This document shows positions 43,847 to 44,797 of a DNA stretch of 44,797 nucleotides, in pieces. The translations under genes were made by a program, and so were the position numbers. How positions within the stretch are numbered: the first letter of the stretch is position 1; every line of letters starts with the position of its first letter. The DNA is from Bacteroidales bacterium (lineage in GTDB: Bacteria; Bacteroidota; Bacteroidia; Bacteroidales; UBA4181). The notes under the pieces are model-generated. The model was not told where the DNA came from, ran no database searches, and saw nothing but the letters and a program-made list of their open reading frames with translations. The stretch is taken from contig JAISOY010000071.1 of the NCBI GenBank assembly GCA_031275285.1, forward strand, positions 1 to 44,797, read 5' to 3'.

Positions 43847-44544
43847 AGATGCGATGTATAACTATGGACGATGAACCTCTGGCTCTGGCACAGATGTCGA
43901 AATACATCGGGAATACACCATTTCTCGAACTGGTCGCTGCCTGCCGTAATACAAAAGAAGCACAGGAAATTCTGTCAGGACAGGAGATAGATATCCTGTT
44001 TGCCGATATACAGATGCCCGGGCTTAACGGACTGGATTTTGTCCGGTTATTGCCTGTAAAACCCTTGATTGTATTTACAACGGCTTTTCCTCAGTACGCA
44101 TTGGATGGTTTTCGGGTAGACGCCATTGATTATCTGCTCAAGCCTATCAGTTATAAGGAATTTTTACGTTCAGCCGAAAAAGCATACCGGCAGTTTACTC
44201 TTTTGGAACATTCAAAGGGTCAGGAATTACCCGAAGTGATCTTTGTCCGGTCGGAATACAAAACGATTCCCCTTGCTATAAAAGATATTATCTATGTAGA
44301 AAGCCGAAGTGAATATGTGCGTATTTTTACCGCGACAAGCCGGCCGGTAATGAGTCTGGGTAGTATGAAATCCTACGAAGAAAAGCTAAAAGACCATGGA
44401 TTTATGCGGATTCACCGTTCTTACATTATTAACCTGCAAAAGATAAAAGCCATAGAACGGAAACACATTCTCCTCAGAGACGGTAAACAAATACCTATAG
44501 GCGAGTTATACGAGGAAAAATTCAGAAAATATATTTCCGGATGA
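43843..44544 (+). CDS. LytTR-family response regulator
   Basis: The 233-aa regulator has a receiver domain with acidic D9/D10, phospho-acceptor D55 in ILFADIQMPG, T near FTTAFP and K in LLKPIS. A LytTR DNA-binding domain (about 130-233) follows, with VRSEYKTIPLAIKDIIYVES, FMRIHRSYIINLQKI and IPIGELYEEKFRKYI. It works with the LytS-type kinase directly upstream (ATGA overlap). Targets are unknown; LytTR proteins bind paired direct repeats, none of which I located. Confidence 0.95.
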   Translation: MKMRCITMDDEPLALAQMSKYIGNTPFLELVAACRNTKEAQEILSGQEIDILFADIQMPGLNGLDFVRLLPVKPLIVFTTAFPQYALDGFRVDAIDYLLKPISYKEFLRSAEKAYRQFTLLEHSKGQELPEVIFVRSEYKTIPLAIKDIIYVESRSEYVRIFTATSRPVMSLGSMKSYEEKLKDHGFMRIHRSYIINLQKIKAIERKHILLRDGKQIPIGELYEEKFRKYISG

Positions 44545-44608
44545 TCTGAAAATCTATGATTTACTCAGGTCCGGTTACGATCAGATGTTACATATAAACA
44601 AGCCTGTT

Positions 44609-44797
44609 TTATTGATCTTGCATGATCCACACCTTTGCCTGTTCAATGATATTATCCGACTTCCCGTCTTTGGTATTCAGCAAAACCGGTTGGTAAGGGG
44701 CAATGCCTGTTTCAATGCTTCTCTTGTGGATATCATACATCGGGTTGGTAGACAGTTCCACTGTCCATCCGTTATACAATTCGGCAGATATGGGTGC
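44609..44797 (-). CDS. 3' end of an unrecognised gene, cut by the window edge
   Basis: The minus-strand frame is open from the window edge to TAA at 44609-44611, giving the last 62 residues, among them ELYNGWTVELSTNPMYD, TGIAPYQPVLLNTKDGK and QAKVWIMQDQ. Codon use is like the neighbours and there is no other stop, so it is likely real. I do not recognise the family. It converges with the LytTR gene across 64 bp without a clear terminator. Confidence 0.6.
   Translation of the reverse strand, partial: APISAELYNGWTVELSTNPMYDIHKRSIETGIAPYQPVLLNTKDGKSDNIIEQAKVWIMQDQ

Overview
The window looks like chromosomal DNA of a Bacteroidota, most likely a member of the Bacteroidales. The signs are: recA, nadE, mutS and tRNA promoters carrying the Bacteroidota -7 element TAnnTTTG; a type IX secretion (T9SS) C-terminal sorting domain; a GldA-type ABC ATPase; MtaB, Mpl and a 639-aa glutamine-dependent NAD synthetase; 6-bladed beta-propeller proteins; and a DUF4465 lipoprotein. 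I cannot name genus or species. No phage, IS element, CRISPR array or plasmid gene was seen.

Layout. 1-2545: a BlaI-type repressor and an M56/M23 fusion metallopeptidase (minus strand), three evenly spaced operator-like dyads, a C-terminal fragment of a TraB/GumN-type gene, and a tandem promoter/hairpin repeat. 2546-5551: recA (+) and nadE (-), convergent. 5716-11083 (-): a probable operon mpl > mtaB > flippase > GT-B glycosyltransferase. 11206-15625 (-): gldA > TPR/PAS histidine kinase > TolB-like propeller. 15791-19457 (-): tatA, then an M23 peptidase > dxr > rseP operon. 19519-21689 (-): a tiny hydrophobic ORF, a DUF4465 lipoprotein and a T9SS cargo protein of the kind found in B12-uptake loci. 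21776-28060: polyprenol-phosphate mannosyltransferase, aroA (+), a MurG-like glycosyltransferase, a CE7 acetyl esterase and a second flippase. 28249-31184 (+): tRNA-His and mutS.

31257-40359 (-) is the least ordinary part. Four paralogous 6-bladed beta-propeller proteins flank a small exported six-cysteine protein with an NVEALA-like leader. They run downstream into a thioredoxin-fold protein with a C-x-C motif, a TMTC-like multi-spanning glycosyltransferase and a polyprenyl-phosphate glycosyltransferase. Within the cluster there are duplicated intergenic spacers, a truncated second copy of the thioredoxin-like gene, a 100-nt three-way-junction inverted repeat between the peptide gene and the next propeller, and small ORFs below usual calling thresholds. 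I regard this as the best candidate for an undescribed surface or periplasmic system.

40536-44544 (+): a Cthe_2159-type beta-helical lipoprotein, then a LytS-type kinase and LytTR regulator operon. The window ends in the 3' part of an unrecognised gene on the minus strand.

Across the window a structured repeat of about 92 bp, with an AGCACT-C-AGTGCT dyad at one end, occurs five times between genes (5608, 11117, 26535, 31182 and 42544). In two copies its first three bases are the stop codon of the neighbouring gene. Other copies lie inside 5' leaders or next to promoters. Several start codons were moved inward because the longest reading frame began at TTG or ran upstream of a clear signal peptide or conserved N-terminus. 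Such changes are given per gene.
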